Shown: positions 1 through 8,931, counted from the first letter of the stretch. The stretch is 24,006 nt of DNA from CAZOOA01 sp964581355 (GCA_964581355.1 CAZOOA010000047.1:1-24006); one strand, 5' to 3'. Notes: a model not told the origin generated them from the sequence alone. Numbers and translations: made by a program.

Positions 1-2
1 GG

Positions 3-365
3 GAAAATTACAAAAATATCGGTGGTGTTGTTGATGATTTATCACAACATGTACCTGGAGCTGATTTAGCTATGTATGGAAAAGAAAGCGGCACTCAGTA
101 TGGAGTAATATATGAAGCAGATATCGACTTTATCTGTAATTTATATGGTAAGATAGAATCCCAAGTAAAAGCAGATTATTATTCACAAGGTGGGGATAGT
201 GGCGCTCCTATTACACAACGATATCCAGTAAATGATGAATTCTTTTTAACAGGTATCCATCTGGGCATTGCTGATGATGGCTATAAAATTTATAGTCCTT
301 ATTGTGGAATAGAAAATGATTTAAATATAAATCGCCCAGTATGGCATTTTGAAACAATAAATTAA
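3..365 (+). CDS. Trypsin-like serine protease, C-terminal part (5' end outside window)
   Basis: The frame is open from the first bases of the window, so this is the end of a longer gene; the ATG at 72 is internal. The visible part has a GGDSGAP motif with the nucleophile serine codon at 198-200. Upstream lies a GADLAMYG segment that could carry the catalytic Asp, then a G-x-x-SG-x-x-xG pattern as in chymotrypsin/alpha-lytic-type (S1) proteases. The catalytic His would be off the window. Whether it is secreted cannot be judged without the N-terminus. The tail (residues PVWHFE near the stop) is short, so there is no extra C-terminal domain. The S1 fold call rests on motif recognition; the substrate is unknown. 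Confidence 0.7.
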   Translation, partial: ENYKNIGGVVDDLSQHVPGADLAMYGKESGTQYGVIYEADIDFICNLYGKIESQVKADYYSQGGDSGAPITQRYPVNDEFFLTGIHLGIADDGYKIYSPYCGIENDLNINRPVWHFETIN

Positions 366-608
366 CCAATTTGAAATGCACTCCATTAAATGGCAAAAAG
401 CAATTTATAAAGCCCCCTGAGATATGTTTATAAAACCTAAATAATAGGTTTGTAATATGTCTTTATTAATAATTAAGAAAAATTATTGTTCTAGCAGCAA
501 AACTATCTTAAAGATAATTTTTGTAAAAAATGTTTTGTAATATGTTTATCGATTTAATAGTGAAGTTTACTGATAGTGCATATTATCTTGTTGCCTGGGA
601 GGGTATTA
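366..608. other. AT-rich intergenic region with a weak hairpin
   Basis: No coding frame is supported here. A 7-bp hairpin (AAACCTA / TAGGTTT, loop AATAA) lies at about 434-452. It has only a scattered T-rich tail, so it is at best a weak terminator for the protease gene. I see no convincing promoter for the next gene. Confidence 0.4.
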
Positions 609-1235
609 ATGGAAGTATTATTTAAGCTTAACTCCGCGTTACTAATTCTAATGTTATTTCTTGTAGGATGCGGGAATCAGAAAAATGAGGGGTACCTGCG
701 GAAAGAAGAACCCCTAGAAAAAAATGAAATTGAAGGAGTTATGGAGATTTTTCGTTCAAAGAGTAAAGAACTTTACGAGAGTGGCGTACATTTTACCATG
801 GCTTCCGAAAGAGATAGCGTTCTAAATATAACTGTTTTTGATGCAGATCAGAGGGCCATTAATAAAATAAACGAAATAATGGGTGGGGATGTTGAGGTAG
901 TTGTGTGGGATAGTGAAGGTTTGGAAGAACTTTTTGTTCGAGGAGAAATAACAGAAAAGAAGAACTCTGATGATGAAGCCAGAAGACTGGGCAGAATACT
1001 GGTAGAAGGTAGTGAAGAAGACACTCGAACAGATAAAGCATATATTTCTGTTATTCAGCCTACCAAAATCATAAGTTACATGCAACAACCTGGCTACTTG
1101 GAGAAAAAAGGAAGACGTGCTTTGACCTTTGATGACTTGGAAGTCGGTCAAACAGTTGAAGTCTGGGTTATGGGCATTATAAGAGATTCTTACCCACCAA
1201 GCGCACCAGCCAAAGAAATATTAATAATGGATTAA
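609..1235 (+). CDS. DUF3221-like lipoprotein
   Basis: I chose the ATG at 609 rather than an upstream in-frame ATG at 576 because GGGAGGG at 597-603 sits just before it and the protein then begins with a lipoprotein signal: a short charged start, a hydrophobic stretch and a lipobox L-V-G-C with Cys21. The 208-residue product should be anchored on the outer face of the membrane. The C-terminal ~100 residues follow the DUF3221 (YobA-like) pattern: a G-x-I start, a conserved 'aYISVIQPTKI' strand, 'FDDLEVGQTVEVWVMG' and 'DSYPPSAPAKEI'. That fold is small and beta-rich; its molecular role is unknown. It is not obviously in an operon: 211 bases separate it from the next gene. The family match comes from motif memory, not a search. 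Confidence 0.65.
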   Translation: MEVLFKLNSALLILMLFLVGCGNQKNEGYLRKEEPLEKNEIEGVMEIFRSKSKELYESGVHFTMASERDSVLNITVFDADQRAINKINEIMGGDVEVVVWDSEGLEELFVRGEITEKKNSDDEARRLGRILVEGSEEDTRTDKAYISVIQPTKIISYMQQPGYLEKKGRRALTFDDLEVGQTVEVWVMGIIRDSYPPSAPAKEILIMD

Positions 1236-1446
1236 GTTATTGTTTGAATGACACTTAAACTACTGATGAAACAGAACCTTTAATCCTGCATAGCGAGGTA
1301 AAATACTCCCAGCCCACCGGGAAACGGATCTTGGAATTTCTAGAAACAGTTTTGGTTATGACCACGAATGCCCCGTACCGCCGGACTTTTCCAGTCGAAG
1401 CAGGAACAATTGGCATGACAGTTATTCTAGGAAAGGTGATTTTGAG
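1236..1446. other. Intergenic region with a start-less open stretch
   Basis: From 1259 on the plus strand, frame 2 stays open into the next gene's region but has no start codon with a ribosome site. Its translation contains 'LVM...P...VEAGTI', which loosely recalls the end of UDP-GlcNAc 2-epimerase (VLVM...ERPE...VEAGT). The match is too short to call. It could be a gene remnant, and its base use is less AT-rich than the flanking genes. Confidence 0.3.
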
Positions 1447-2418
1447 ATGCACTATACTTTATATTATTATTCAATAAATATTGTTGCTCTCATATTAGGA
1501 ATCTGTATTTTAGGAATGTTAGTAAAAAATGTTAGTAAAAAAACAACTCTGGGCAATTATAAGAGTTTTTTTGTAATTGGCTTGATAGGCTTCATCTTTT
1601 TATTGTTTATGTCTGAAATGATACAATTAGATAATTGGCATATTCGCACACGGGTAGGCTCTATGATGCTTAATAGTGGAGTTTACTCAAATATTATGTT
1701 TTATTTTCTTCCAATTCTTTTTGGAACTCTGCTTAAATGGAGAAGTCTTGTAGAGGTAATTAAAAAAAAGCATTCTTTATCATGGCCCATTCTTATGTTT
1801 GCGGCTATACTGATTGTCCTATTTTCACTTCCCCAACAAAATGTTTTGCAATGGTTTGGTTTTCCAACAATTAGTCCTTCTATCAATATAATATCTGCCA
1901 TTTTACATTTTACTTATTCCAGGGTAACTATAGGAATATTAGGCGGGGCTTTGTTAATTGAGGGTCTCAACAAAAGAGAAATAAATTCTTATAAGAAAAT
2001 TATAGCAATAACTGTAATAGGAGCTGCACTATTAATAATTCTTACATTACTAGAATCAAAAATTATAGTATTTGAAGCTAGAGTATGGATTAATATGAGT
2101 TATATTGTTTTTAATATATTAAGCATCATTATTATATTTATTATTGGTATTTTTGTAAGTATGACTAGTCTTGCGAAACCAAAACAATTAAATTGGCCAT
2201 TATTGTTATGTGCATTATTTTTACTTGTGTTGCTTTTAAATCCTCCAATGCTTTCTCTTTACTTATCCGGCTCGCTTATAGAACCAATATATAATGCGGT
2301 GAAGTCAATTATTAGAGTTTTCTATCTTCCAGTTACCCGGGCAGCATTAGCTTTTTTGAGTGGAACCATATTTATTCGTTCAGTCAACTGCCACCACATA
2401 ACCTCTGGCGAGGTTTGA
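1447..2418 (+). CDS. Polytopic membrane protein of unknown function
   Basis: The 323-residue protein is almost entirely hydrophobic, with about eight predicted membrane helices separated by short basic loops such as 'VKNVSKKTT' and 'VEVIKKKHS'. The ATG at 1447 is preceded by AGGAAAGGTG about 10 bases upstream, a workable ribosome site. I recognise no transporter signature, catalytic motif or soluble domain. Codons are strongly AT-rich, like the two membrane genes that follow. The gap of 83 bases to the next gene and the shared strand suggest co-transcription, but a repeat in that gap argues that the gap was rearranged. Function cannot be assigned. Confidence 0.7.
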   Translation: MHYTLYYYSINIVALILGICILGMLVKNVSKKTTLGNYKSFFVIGLIGFIFLLFMSEMIQLDNWHIRTRVGSMMLNSGVYSNIMFYFLPILFGTLLKWRSLVEVIKKKHSLSWPILMFAAILIVLFSLPQQNVLQWFGFPTISPSINIISAILHFTYSRVTIGILGGALLIEGLNKREINSYKKIIAITVIGAALLIILTLLESKIIVFEARVWINMSYIVFNILSIIIIFIIGIFVSMTSLAKPKQLNWPLLLCALFLLVLLLNPPMLSLYLSGSLIEPIYNAVKSIIRVFYLPVTRAALAFLSGTIFIRSVNCHHITSGEV

Positions 2419-2445
2419 AGTGTGGTTTGTAAGGAAAGCATGCAT

Positions 2446-2474
2446 TTATTACGCAGTTGATTAATTATGCGTCA
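2446..2474 (+). repeat. 29-base repeat, copy 1
   Basis: This stretch begins TTATTACGCAGTT and ends TATGCGTCA. It matches 3942-3970 at 25 of 29 positions. The arms ACGCA and TGCGT are complementary, so each copy could also form a small hairpin or be a dyad operator. It lies 28 bases before the start of the next membrane gene. Confidence 0.6.
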
Positions 2475-2501
2475 CAGTTGACTAAAGGAGGAAAGGTTAT
2501 T

Positions 2502-3233
2502 ATGTACTCTAGTATTATAGTTCAGGTAATTCATAATCCCATTTATGCAATAATTGGCTTAATTTTTGTTATCACTTACAATTATATACCATCTTCAGAC
2601 ATACTGTTCCCTTCAGGCACAAGAATAATTTTATTCGCCAGCAGAACAGTTTTTGTACTGTTCACTGTTTCCATATTTATGGCTGGCATTGGCAATCTTT
2701 TGAAATATATTATTCGTGAAGGTGCATCAGGATCTGGTGACTTTATTGAAGGGATAAGGCATAATTTTTCAAGAGTATTAAAATTTAATATCTTGATTTT
2801 TATTGTTTCGCTTTTTTTGGTTCCGGCTGCTTTAATCTTTAAACCAAGCATGATGATGGGACTATTCCTTACCGAGGTATTGTTTAATTACATTAATTTT
2901 GTAATAATTGCCTTAATCTCACCATTTTTTGTTTTATGGTATCCGGCAATGGTTATAGATAACCTCGGAATAATTGACAGTATAAAAACGGCTTTAATGA
3001 CGGGGAAGAACTTGTATTTCAAATTGCTGCCACCTGTTTTTGTTCCACTAGTTCCATCTTTGCTTTATCAGGGTTATATATCTTTAATAGATCGTGCGTA
3101 TGGAATTAATATTTTTTCATATAGCTACTATTTCGTATTTGGGACAACCTTTGTATTATCACTTTTTGCTATGCTATATATTTTCAAGATTTATGATGAT
3201 GTCGAGCAAGGTATTGTAGCAAAAAGCACTTGA
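2502..3233 (+). CDS. Polytopic membrane protein of unknown function
   Basis: The start is set at ATG 2502 because AAAGGAGG at 2484-2491 lies 10 bases upstream. An in-frame TTG at 2457 falls inside a repeat and has no ribosome site. The 243-residue product has about six hydrophobic segments. Its layout (a loop 'GDFIEGIRHNFSRVLKFNIL' followed by helices, then 'PFFVLWYPAMVIDNLGIIDSIKTAL') resembles the broad YciC/DUF4013-like group of bacterial membrane proteins, in which a G-x-F-x-x-G-x-x segment precedes the membrane core. That resemblance is by eye only. There is no catalytic motif. The neighbours on both sides are also unassigned membrane proteins on the same strand. Confidence 0.7.
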   Translation: MYSSIIVQVIHNPIYAIIGLIFVITYNYIPSSDILFPSGTRIILFASRTVFVLFTVSIFMAGIGNLLKYIIREGASGSGDFIEGIRHNFSRVLKFNILIFIVSLFLVPAALIFKPSMMMGLFLTEVLFNYINFVIIALISPFFVLWYPAMVIDNLGIIDSIKTALMTGKNLYFKLLPPVFVPLVPSLLYQGYISLIDRAYGINIFSYSYYFVFGTTFVLSLFAMLYIFKIYDDVEQGIVAKST

Positions 3234-3313
3234 TAACGCATTAGATATTTAAAGCGAATTAATTAACACTCGATTCGTAAAACTGTAATATTCGAATGAA
3301 AAGGAGATGTAAA

Positions 3314-3868
3314 ATGATACGCAGTGAAAAAAAACGCTGGTTGGTTTCGTTATTTGCGATTACGGCAATCATAATTGTATCTATTACTATAATAATTGTT
3401 AGCTGGGAAAAGCCCTATTCTATATCTTCAGCATTGCTTAGTTGGTTCCATGTTACTTCCGTTCTTATTGTTGTCGTCCTTTACTGCTGGTATCTTTTAG
3501 TTGTTTCATCTATTTTGCCTCGTTTACTCAAGCTATCCCCCAGTGCAATTAAATATAAAAAATACTCATATTCAATCTTCATTACAATCCTGAGCTTGAT
3601 TATAGGTGAGGCATATTCTAACCTGATTTGGAATGTTGAAATAGCCCGCCTTTCAACAGGAGAAGCAGAAATTGAAACAGTGGCAGCGGCAGCAGTAGGC
3701 ACGTATTTTCAAATCTTCTTGATCGTGGTGCCCTTAACTATGTTTGGTTTAGCCGTCTATTATTTATCGTATTCTTATCTTAAATTAAATAGAAAACATT
3801 CTGCTATTGCGGGCGCGGTGTTCGCTTTACTTTCTCCTTTCTGGTTAGTAGTTACATATACGGTATAA
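3314..3868 (+). CDS. Four-helix membrane protein of unknown function
   Basis: AAGGAGATG at 3301-3309 is a strong ribosome site for ATG 3314. An earlier in-frame ATG at 3296 overlaps that site and is not the start. The 184-residue product has a basic N-terminus (R-S-E-K-K-R-W), then four hydrophobic segments at about residues 12-32, 42-70, 87-107 and 130-160, and a last helix near the C-terminus. I see no conserved catalytic residues. It is the third AT-rich membrane gene in a row on this strand, with 80 bases between it and the gene before. Function is unknown. Confidence 0.65.
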   Translation: MIRSEKKRWLVSLFAITAIIIVSITIIIVSWEKPYSISSALLSWFHVTSVLIVVVLYCWYLLVVSSILPRLLKLSPSAIKYKKYSYSIFITILSLIIGEAYSNLIWNVEIARLSTGEAEIETVAAAAVGTYFQIFLIVVPLTMFGLAVYYLSYSYLKLNRKHSAIAGAVFALLSPFWLVVTYTV

Positions 3869-3925
3869 CCAATTATTGGGTAAGAATGACCAGCAATAGA
3901 TGTTATTACTTGTCCATAGATTGAC

Positions 3926-4250
3926 GTGATGGAAGGCTACGTTATTACGCAGTTTCTTTACTATGCGTCAAAAAGAAATCCCGAAACAACTTATGTAACT
4001 GGCGATATGAAAACCATCAATCTGCTGGATAGTAAATTCGATGTAGTTGTAATTCCAGATTCTATCATGTACATGACCACCTTTGCGGATTTGAAAAGAA
4101 CGATTATGAATACCGCCCGCTACTTGAAAACCGAAGGCATCTTGCTTGTGGTAGCTCATATGAAAGAAGATTTCAAAGAGAATAATTTTGCCTACAGCGG
4201 TGAAAAAGAAAATAACCATATCGTGTCCAACAGCACTCACTGGAAGGAGT
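3926..4250 (+). pseudogene. SAM-dependent methyltransferase fragment, both ends missing
   Basis: The readable part shows the middle of a class I methyltransferase: an acidic 'VTGDM' segment (ribose or base contact region), then 'FDVVVIPDSIMYM', the usual motif IV area, a helix 'FADLKRTIMNTARYL' and 'GILLVVAHM'. The glycine-rich SAM-binding motif I (G-x-G-x-G) that should come first is absent. Only ~13 codons lie before 'YASKRNPETTYV', and these coincide with the 29-base repeat. The 3' side runs into the ISL3-type transposase before the last strands of the fold. The product would be about 110 residues against the usual 200-250, so I read it as inactive. Its substrate cannot be guessed. Confidence 0.7.
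3942..3970 (+). repeat. 29-base repeat, copy 2
   Basis: Second copy of the sequence at 2446-2474, with 25 of 29 bases the same and the ACGCA / TGCGT arms conserved. Here it falls at the broken 5' end of the methyltransferase fragment, so it may mark a recombination junction. Confidence 0.6.
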
Positions 4251-4257
4251 TAGGCTC

Positions 4258-5603
4258 TTGGATATTTTGAATCTACCCAAATACAAAACTCTGGAAGTTA
4301 AAGACCTGGATAGTGGCCATTACATAACTGTAAAAACAAACCATCTTACTGCATGGCTTGCAATACCTTTAACTCTAAGCTGTCTAAATATGGAACCAGT
4401 AATCAGATTGTCATGGACGCTCCAGTTCGAGGAAAACCTGTCGGTCTAAAAATCATCCGGCAGCGATACAAATGCAATGGGTGCAACCGTACATTTCGAG
4501 AAAAGCTTCCCGATATTGACGAAAAAAGAGCTGTGACAAAACGATTAATCCAGTTTATTCATGAGCAGGCTTTAGAACGCCCATTTTCAAATATAGCAAA
4601 CGAAGTCGGTATAGATGAAAAATCTGTTCGCAACATTTTCCGTGAATACATAGAAACCCTGGAAAAGGATCACGAAACTGTTATGCCAAGATGGTTAGGG
4701 ATCGACGAAATACATATACTCAGTAAGCCAAGAGCACTTTTGACCAATATCGAAGTGCGAACCATTGTTGATTTTCTTCCCAGCAGAAAAAAAGAAATCC
4801 TGCAAGACTATTTCAAGATTAAGGGTGATAAACATAATATCGAATTCGTTACAATGGACATGTGGAACCCTTACCGATCTCTCATTAAGGAAGAAACAAA
4901 TGCTAGGATTATCGTAGATAAATTCCATGTTGTTCGAATGGCCAACAATTGTCTTGATGTTGTACGGAAGTCCATCAGGGACAACCTTACCACGAATGAA
5001 CGCAGGAAACTGAAAGATGACCGATTCTTATTGTTAAAGCATCAAAGTGAATTAAGCGCAAAACAGAAAAATATAATTAATGCATGGATGACTGCCTTCC
5101 CAGTCCTTTATAATGCATATATCGCTAAAGAATCCTTCTATGAGATATTTGATTCTTGTGATCGAAATCAAGCCACTGAACGTTATCGACAATGGCTTGG
5201 CTCACTAGATGATGAAATTAAAGACAATTTCAAGCCTCTTACTACAGCCATGAATAACTGGTACGAAGAAATTATGAATTACTTTGATAAACCCTTAACC
5301 AATGCTTACACCGAAAGCCTAAACAATATCATTCGATCCATTAACCGTAATGGCAGAGGATACTCTTTTGATGTGTTAAGAGCAAAAATTTTGTTCGCTA
5401 AAGGAGCACAAAGAAGAACCAGGGGAACATTTCAAAAACAACAATTCAAGGCCGGAATCCTTAAAGATGAATCAATTAAAAACTTAATGTTCCATCCGTT
5501 AGATTTTGGTACAGGATTAAGCACGGATTGGGATAAATCCAAAATACTGGGAGCTGATATTTCAACCATCTTGCAATATATGGAAGAAGGTAGATTGTTT
5601 TAA
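4258..5603 (+). pseudogene. ISL3-family transposase, frameshifted near the 5' end
   Basis: AAGGAG at 4245-4250 precedes a TTG start at 4258. The first frame gives 'LDILNLPKYKTLEVKDLDSG', a typical ISL3 N-terminus, then runs off. Homology resumes in the -1 frame at about 4338 with 'KPSYCMAC' and continues to 5603. Together they give a near full-length protein of ~448 residues. It shows a CxxC...CxxC zinc ribbon (CMAC near 4350, CNGC near 4473), a helix-turn-helix region ('GIDEKSVRNIF') and the DDE triad: Asp in GIDEIH (codon 4704), Asp in TMDMW (4857) and Glu in AYTESLNN (5313). The junction A-run does not form a canonical slippery heptamer, and the family normally uses one frame, so a one-base loss is the likelier reading. 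The element's outer ends are not clear. Confidence 0.85.
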
Positions 5604-5698
5604 ATTTCAACCACAGAATCCGAATACCCTAAAATAGTAGGCTGAGCAGCAACAAGTCAACACAGTATCTGCCAGCATTGTCCCCGGGCTGCACCTAA

Positions 5699-5727
5699 AA
5701 GAATATCACCCGGCGGGTGATATTCTT
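5699..5727 (-). terminator. Rho-independent terminator
   Basis: A perfect 13-bp stem (AAGAATATCACCC with its complement) surrounds a 3-base loop. Read on the minus strand it is followed by TTTT and lies 50 bases past the stop of the GYF_2-domain gene, which it should terminate. The plus side lacks a T-run beyond two bases, though it may also slow reading from the transposase. Confidence 0.75.
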
Positions 5728-5777
5728 CATGGATTCGATCTTTTTACAAGTCGTTAATTCAGCAGGGAAAGGGCATG

Positions 5778-6689
5778 TTATTCCAGATACCTGATTACCT
5801 GCCATTCACTGCCATCCCATTCCAGGATTAAGCTAAAGAAATATCCGCTATACGGCTCTCCCATGTCCACCTCTATTTCATTGCCCGTTTGTTCAAAATT
5901 ATAAATATAAACCAGGCCGTCACCGTATTTCTGATAAAATTCCTCCATATCATAGCCTGCCAGCTCATCTTCTGACAGCAGATGAAAATCTGTATGTTTT
6001 AAACTATCCACCATGTAGTAGAATAAGGCCTCACTAACCCCCCCGTAAGGAGGTCCTGCCTGGAGTTGCTCCCTTGGCTCAGAAGGAATGGTTGATTCAA
6101 CAGCCGCATGGTCTTCCACAACTGCATCTCCCGCACTAAAGTCCTGGGGTGCAGTGCCACCCCTCTCGCCTAGACCTTCTTCAACAACATCCCAGGTATC
6201 GGGACCAAATTCTTCATCCAACGCATCCTGCAGCTCAGTTATCGGCACATCATCAAATACTTCTTCCAAGACACTTTCAACATATCCATTGCTGGTGAAT
6301 GCAGACCAGGCCCACCAACCCAAACCAATTAAACCGCCAACAAACACCACGATTCCCACCAATACCACAAGAACAACAATCAAGGCGGTATTCTTTTTTT
6401 TCACAGGCTTCTTTCCCTGGTGCCCCATACCAGCACCTCCCGGCGGGCCCGGTGAAGGCGGTTTGGGAGACCCACCAGCAGCATGTTGTCCCGGGTGAGG
6501 TGGCGGAGTCGGGGATGCACTGGCAAATAAACCGCTTACCTCTTTAGCCGAAATCCAGTCAGGCATTTCCGGCGACCAAACATAATCTTCCGGTTTTAAA
6601 TGACCGCTTACTGCCATCTCTCGAAGCTGATCCCCACTGTACGGCCCCTGGCTTTGCCCACTTACATGGATATACCACTGCGAGCCCAT
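5778..6689 (-). CDS. GYF_2-domain membrane protein
   Basis: Residues 5-55 form a GYF_2 domain, seen in 'WYIHVSGQSQGPYS', 'QLREMAVSGHLKPEDYVWSP' and 'PDWISAKEV'. A Pro/Gly-rich linker (about 58-90), a basic patch 'KKPVKKK' and one membrane helix (about 101-123) follow. The rest (124-303) is acidic and includes a strand-rich C-terminus ending 'LILEWDGSEWQVIRYLE'. No signal peptide precedes the GYF_2 part, so it should face the cytoplasm with the acidic part outside. GGGGAGGGG just before the ATG gives a clear start. GYF_2 domains are thought to bind proline-rich partners; the partner is unknown. The MCP gene lies directly upstream on the same strand (144-base gap), so the two may be co-transcribed. 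Confidence 0.8.
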   Translation of the reverse strand: MGSQWYIHVSGQSQGPYSGDQLREMAVSGHLKPEDYVWSPEMPDWISAKEVSGLFASASPTPPPHPGQHAAGGSPKPPSPGPPGGAGMGHQGKKPVKKKNTALIVVLVVLVGIVVFVGGLIGLGWWAWSAFTSNGYVESVLEEVFDDVPITELQDALDEEFGPDTWDVVEEGLGERGGTAPQDFSAGDAVVEDHAAVESTIPSEPREQLQAGPPYGGVSEALFYYMVDSLKHTDFHLLSEDELAGYDMEEFYQKYGDGLVYIYNFEQTGNEIEVDMGEPYSGYFFSLILEWDGSEWQVIRYLE

Positions 6690-6833
6690 TTTAAACCCCT
6701 CCCCACCCTTATTAATTTGTTTCGTTACCTGCTGCTTTTTGCAGCTAGCTGGCTGCCCTTAACTAATATTAACAATAAATCCCTCTTACTACAAGCTATA
6801 TTTTCAACGTTTCCCTTATATTCTTTCTTCACT

Positions 6834-8780
6834 TTATTCATCCTGGACGTGGTACTCAAACCGGGATAATTCATCCATCAACTGTTCCACTGCACCTCGT
6901 AAGCCTTGGGCTGCCTGGGAAATGTCTGCCATTGTTGCCGACTGCTCCTGGACTGAAGCAGAAACCTGCTGGCTGCCAGAGCTGATCTGCTCCGAGGCAG
7001 CAGCAATCGATTCAATATGTTCTGTAATCTTGTCAACACCTGCGATAATCGTCCTAAAAATATCACCTGTCTGGATAATGGTCTCTTTCCCCGTATTTGC
7101 TTCATTGACCCCCTTGCCCATGTCTTCAACGGCCTTCCTGCTCTGTTCCTGGGTGGCTTCAATTAAAGCTGCAATTTCTGATGCAGCCCTGGAAGACTGC
7201 TCAGCCAGTTTTCGCACTTCATCAGCGACAACCGAAAAACCACTTCCTTGTTCGCCAGCTCTCGCTGCTTCAATGGCGGCATTTAAGGCTAACAGGTCCG
7301 TCTGTTCTGCAATTTCCTGGATCGTTTCCACAATCGACCCTATTTTTTGGGAACGGTGGTCCAATTCTACAATGACTGCATTCATGTTTTCCACCATCTC
7401 CGTAATCACCTGCATCTGCTGGATAGCTTCATCAATAGCACTATTGCCCTGGTAGGCATTTTCTGATATTTCCTTGCTGGATGCAGACATGGCTTGGGAG
7501 CTTTCGCTCAACTCCTGGGCATTGCGGGTGAATTCGTTGGTGGACGCGGCCACTTCTTCCAGTGAAGCGCTTATTTCTTCTGAAGAGGCCGCCAGGTTTT
7601 CGCTGGAATCATTGACCTGGCCCGACGTCTGGACAACCCGCGCGATCAGGTGATTGAGACTGCTCAGCGTTTCATTCATGGAAGTGGCCAACTGGCTCAT
7701 TTCGTCCCGGCTTTCAGCCTGGAGCTGAACGGTGAAATCCCCCCGGGCAACGTTCCGGAAACCATCCAGCAATTTTTTTATTGAGTTCGAAATATTCCCG
7801 GACAGAACCAATGCCAGCAATAAACCGGCAAGTATAGCTATAATACTGACAAGTAATGTTCCATTTCGAATGGCATAAGCCGGAGCCATATACTCATCTA
7901 CATCCATGGAAAATGCCAGTGACCAGTTTCCTACAGGCTGAAAAGCGGCATATTTATAGTCTCCTTCAAACTCATAAAAACCTTGACCGCTTTCTCCTGC
8001 AGTCATACGCGAAGCAAGTTCCTGCAGGCTGTTATTCTCATGTTCCAAAAAGTTTGCCTCATGGACCAGTTCTTCCTCAGGATGAGAAATTACGGTGCCC
8101 TCTGAATCCAGCATCCAGGCATAACCTGTTTCCCCCAGGCTTACATCTTCAATGTGGGTAGAAACGAAGTCTTCGAAATTTAGAGACACCGCCATCACGC
8201 CGAGCACCTGCTCCTCCGGGTCATAGATCGGTTCTGCCAGGGTAAAAGCCAGATTTCCTGTAGCGCGATGGAGCATAATCTCGCTGACCACCTGCTCCCC
8301 TTCCATGGCCCGTTGAAAATAATCCCGGTCACTCATATTGGCCCCTGTCAGATGACGGGCGCTGATAATATCGGAAATTCCTTCAGGGGAAAGCAGGTAA
8401 GCTGTTTCAATTTGCGGATGATCTTCTGCTACATCAATAAAAAAAGAGAATAACGGATCCAGGTCGATCATTTGCCTGATATCCATTTCCTCTTCTTCTG
8501 AAGATACACTCGCATTACCGGGGTTCCGGGGCTGTACAAGTGCAAGGTATTCCTGAACCTGGGGATTGACTGACATCACCCGCATCAACTGCGAAGCGTT
8601 TTCCAGGTTTAACTCAATCACCCCCTGCAGTTCTTTAGACAACTGGTTTAATTCCTGCTGCTTGTTTTCCTGTATCTCACTGGATGACAACCGGTACGAA
8701 TAGACTCCCAGAAACCCCGTGGATAAAACCACCAGTGCAATAATGCTTAGAAGAAGTTTGTTCCGAATTGTGAATCGCAA
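6834..8780 (-). CDS. Methyl-accepting chemotaxis protein
   Basis: This is a membrane chemoreceptor that senses an extracellular ligand and signals through CheW/CheA. I place the start at TTG 8780 because GGGAGGA lies 7 bases before it; an ATG at 8795 overlaps that ribosome site. From this TTG, the layout is a first membrane helix (about 8-29), a ~270-residue extracellular dCache-type region, a second helix (about 307-327), a HAMP domain (about 328-380) and a long coiled-coil signalling domain. The highly conserved hairpin tip is visible ('EIAEQTDLLALNAAIEAARAG'), with the Gln/Glu-rich methylation helices around it. The total of ~648 residues is normal. There is no C-terminal CheR-tethering pentapeptide. 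The ligand is unknown, and no other chemotaxis genes are in the window. Confidence 0.95.
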   Translation of the reverse strand: MRFTIRNKLLLSIIALVVLSTGFLGVYSYRLSSSEIQENKQQELNQLSKELQGVIELNLENASQLMRVMSVNPQVQEYLALVQPRNPGNASVSSEEEEMDIRQMIDLDPLFSFFIDVAEDHPQIETAYLLSPEGISDIISARHLTGANMSDRDYFQRAMEGEQVVSEIMLHRATGNLAFTLAEPIYDPEEQVLGVMAVSLNFEDFVSTHIEDVSLGETGYAWMLDSEGTVISHPEEELVHEANFLEHENNSLQELASRMTAGESGQGFYEFEGDYKYAAFQPVGNWSLAFSMDVDEYMAPAYAIRNGTLLVSIIAILAGLLLALVLSGNISNSIKKLLDGFRNVARGDFTVQLQAESRDEMSQLATSMNETLSSLNHLIARVVQTSGQVNDSSENLAASSEEISASLEEVAASTNEFTRNAQELSESSQAMSASSKEISENAYQGNSAIDEAIQQMQVITEMVENMNAVIVELDHRSQKIGSIVETIQEIAEQTDLLALNAAIEAARAGEQGSGFSVVADEVRKLAEQSSRAASEIAALIEATQEQSRKAVEDMGKGVNEANTGKETIIQTGDIFRTIIAGVDKITEHIESIAAASEQISSGSQQVSASVQEQSATMADISQAAQGLRGAVEQLMDELSRFEYHVQDE

Positions 8781-8902
8781 AATAATTCCTCCCATGATTA
8801 GTCAGCCCGGTTTGAGGTTAATACTGTATTCTGCGAAACCTCTGTAAATCCTTTTTGTGGAAAGAAAAAACCACTATCTTCGACAATATTTCGTGTTGTC
8901 TT

Positions 8903-8931
8903 TTGGGTTTTTAAAGTGCTTAAACTATGAT
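8903..8931 (+). promoter_or_regulatory. Candidate sigma-A promoter for the TAXI receptor gene
   Basis: TTGGGT at 8903-8908 and TATGAT at 8926-8931 are separated by 17 bases, about 96 bases before the ATG at 9027. The -10 is good and the -35 keeps only TTG, so this is a moderate candidate. Confidence 0.4.

Noticed and set aside
1259..1446. UDP-GlcNAc 2-epimerase remnant before the first membrane gene
   Set aside because: Only a few residues agree (LVM, VEAGT), too little to call homology.
4253..5640. GGCTCTT at 4253 as the left terminal repeat of the ISL3-type element
   Set aside because: ISL3 ends often begin this way, but here it overlaps the start codon and no matching AAGAGCC was seen after 5603, so the true end is left open.
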